DNA of 64,000 nt, from positions 6,111,001 through 6,175,000 of the forward strand of contig NC_134013.1 in NCBI RefSeq assembly GCF_040712315.1. The letters are read 5' to 3'. This document shows, in pieces, positions 63,831 through 64,000 of this stretch. A program made the position numbers and the translations under genes. The notes beneath the pieces were generated by a model, which was not told where the DNA came from, made no database searches, and saw nothing but the letters and a program-made list of their open reading frames with translations. This stretch comes from Castanea sativa. Taxonomy: Eukaryota; Streptophyta; Magnoliopsida; Fagales; Fagaceae. Each line of letters opens with the position of its first letter. Position 1 is the stretch's first letter.

Positions 63831-64000
63831 CAAAATAGGTGGATCTTTTTATCGTTGATTTTCCATCATCATACAATGTAATCCTTGTACGGCCAACACT
63901 AAATCGACTTAAAGTTGCAGCCACGACCTACTGCCTCAAAGTAAAGTTCTCAACCCCACATGAGATTGGAGAAATACGCGAAGACCAGTTGTTAGCTTGG

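Larger units (their letters stand above)
61557..64000 (+). mobile_element. Ty3/Gypsy retrotransposon, 5' part, decayed, runs off the window
   Basis: A likely left LTR (61557 to about 62040) is followed by TTTGGTGCCGTCTGTGGGGA (62041-62060), the primer-binding region and leader typical of plant Gypsy elements of the Tat type. Gag and protease remnants follow in broken forward frames. Reverse transcriptase and integrase would lie beyond 64000. The left boundary is tentative because the right LTR is not in the window. Confidence 0.8.

Overview
The window looks like nuclear DNA of a dicot plant, probably a woody one. Genes are split by many short introns, the DNA is AT-rich and full of plant transposon families, and the recognisable host genes are plant serine carboxypeptidase-like (SCPL, peptidase family S10) genes plus a transposon-captured piece of the ribosome-biogenesis gene RRP12. 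The repeat types remind me of Fagaceae (oak or chestnut), but that is an inference from memory and was not tested.

Left half (1-41 kb): a tandem array of four related SCPL loci, all on the minus strand, in progressive decay. SCPL-A (1751-8633) and SCPL-B (14998-22268) each have eight exons that I could join into intact reading frames of about 487 and 486 codons, keeping the Ser, Asp and His catalytic motifs. SCPL-C (25568-34872) keeps all eight exons and their splice sites, but has two nonsense codons and a 6.1-kb Mutator-like element (MULE) in intron 6. SCPL-D (40469-40852) is exon 1 only, with a 1-bp deletion; its intron-1 remnant joins the 5' flank of SCPL-C at about 36490. Flanks and introns are paralogous between copies, so most transposons here can be checked against an 'empty site' in a sister copy.

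Transposons in the array: the MULE (25963-32079, 9-bp duplication, TIRs of about 290 bp, a decayed transposase gene and a convergent GRF zinc-finger gene); a 991-bp Pack-MULE carrying an RRP12 fragment (38081-39071); two Mutator-type MITEs; a hAT-like element; a Tourist-type MITE; two SINEs; and a 1.2-kb insertion upstream of SCPL-D. Three introns carry a degenerate 10-bp-period minisatellite. Two 3' flanks carry an array of units of about 100 bp.

Right half (41-64 kb): no intact host gene seen. The 5' flank of SCPL-D has been pulled apart by some 13 kb of inserted repeats: an LTR element with a decayed plant-transposon-domain gene, solo LTRs with target-site duplications, a CACTA-type end, and a repeated AT-rich unit. 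Then come a compact non-autonomous LTR element with its own open frame (56482-58200), an abutting TRIM on the minus strand, a solo LTR with a different solo LTR nested inside it (58868-61314), and the 5' part of a decayed Ty3/Gypsy element that runs off the right edge. I found no rRNA genes, true tRNA genes or CRISPR arrays.
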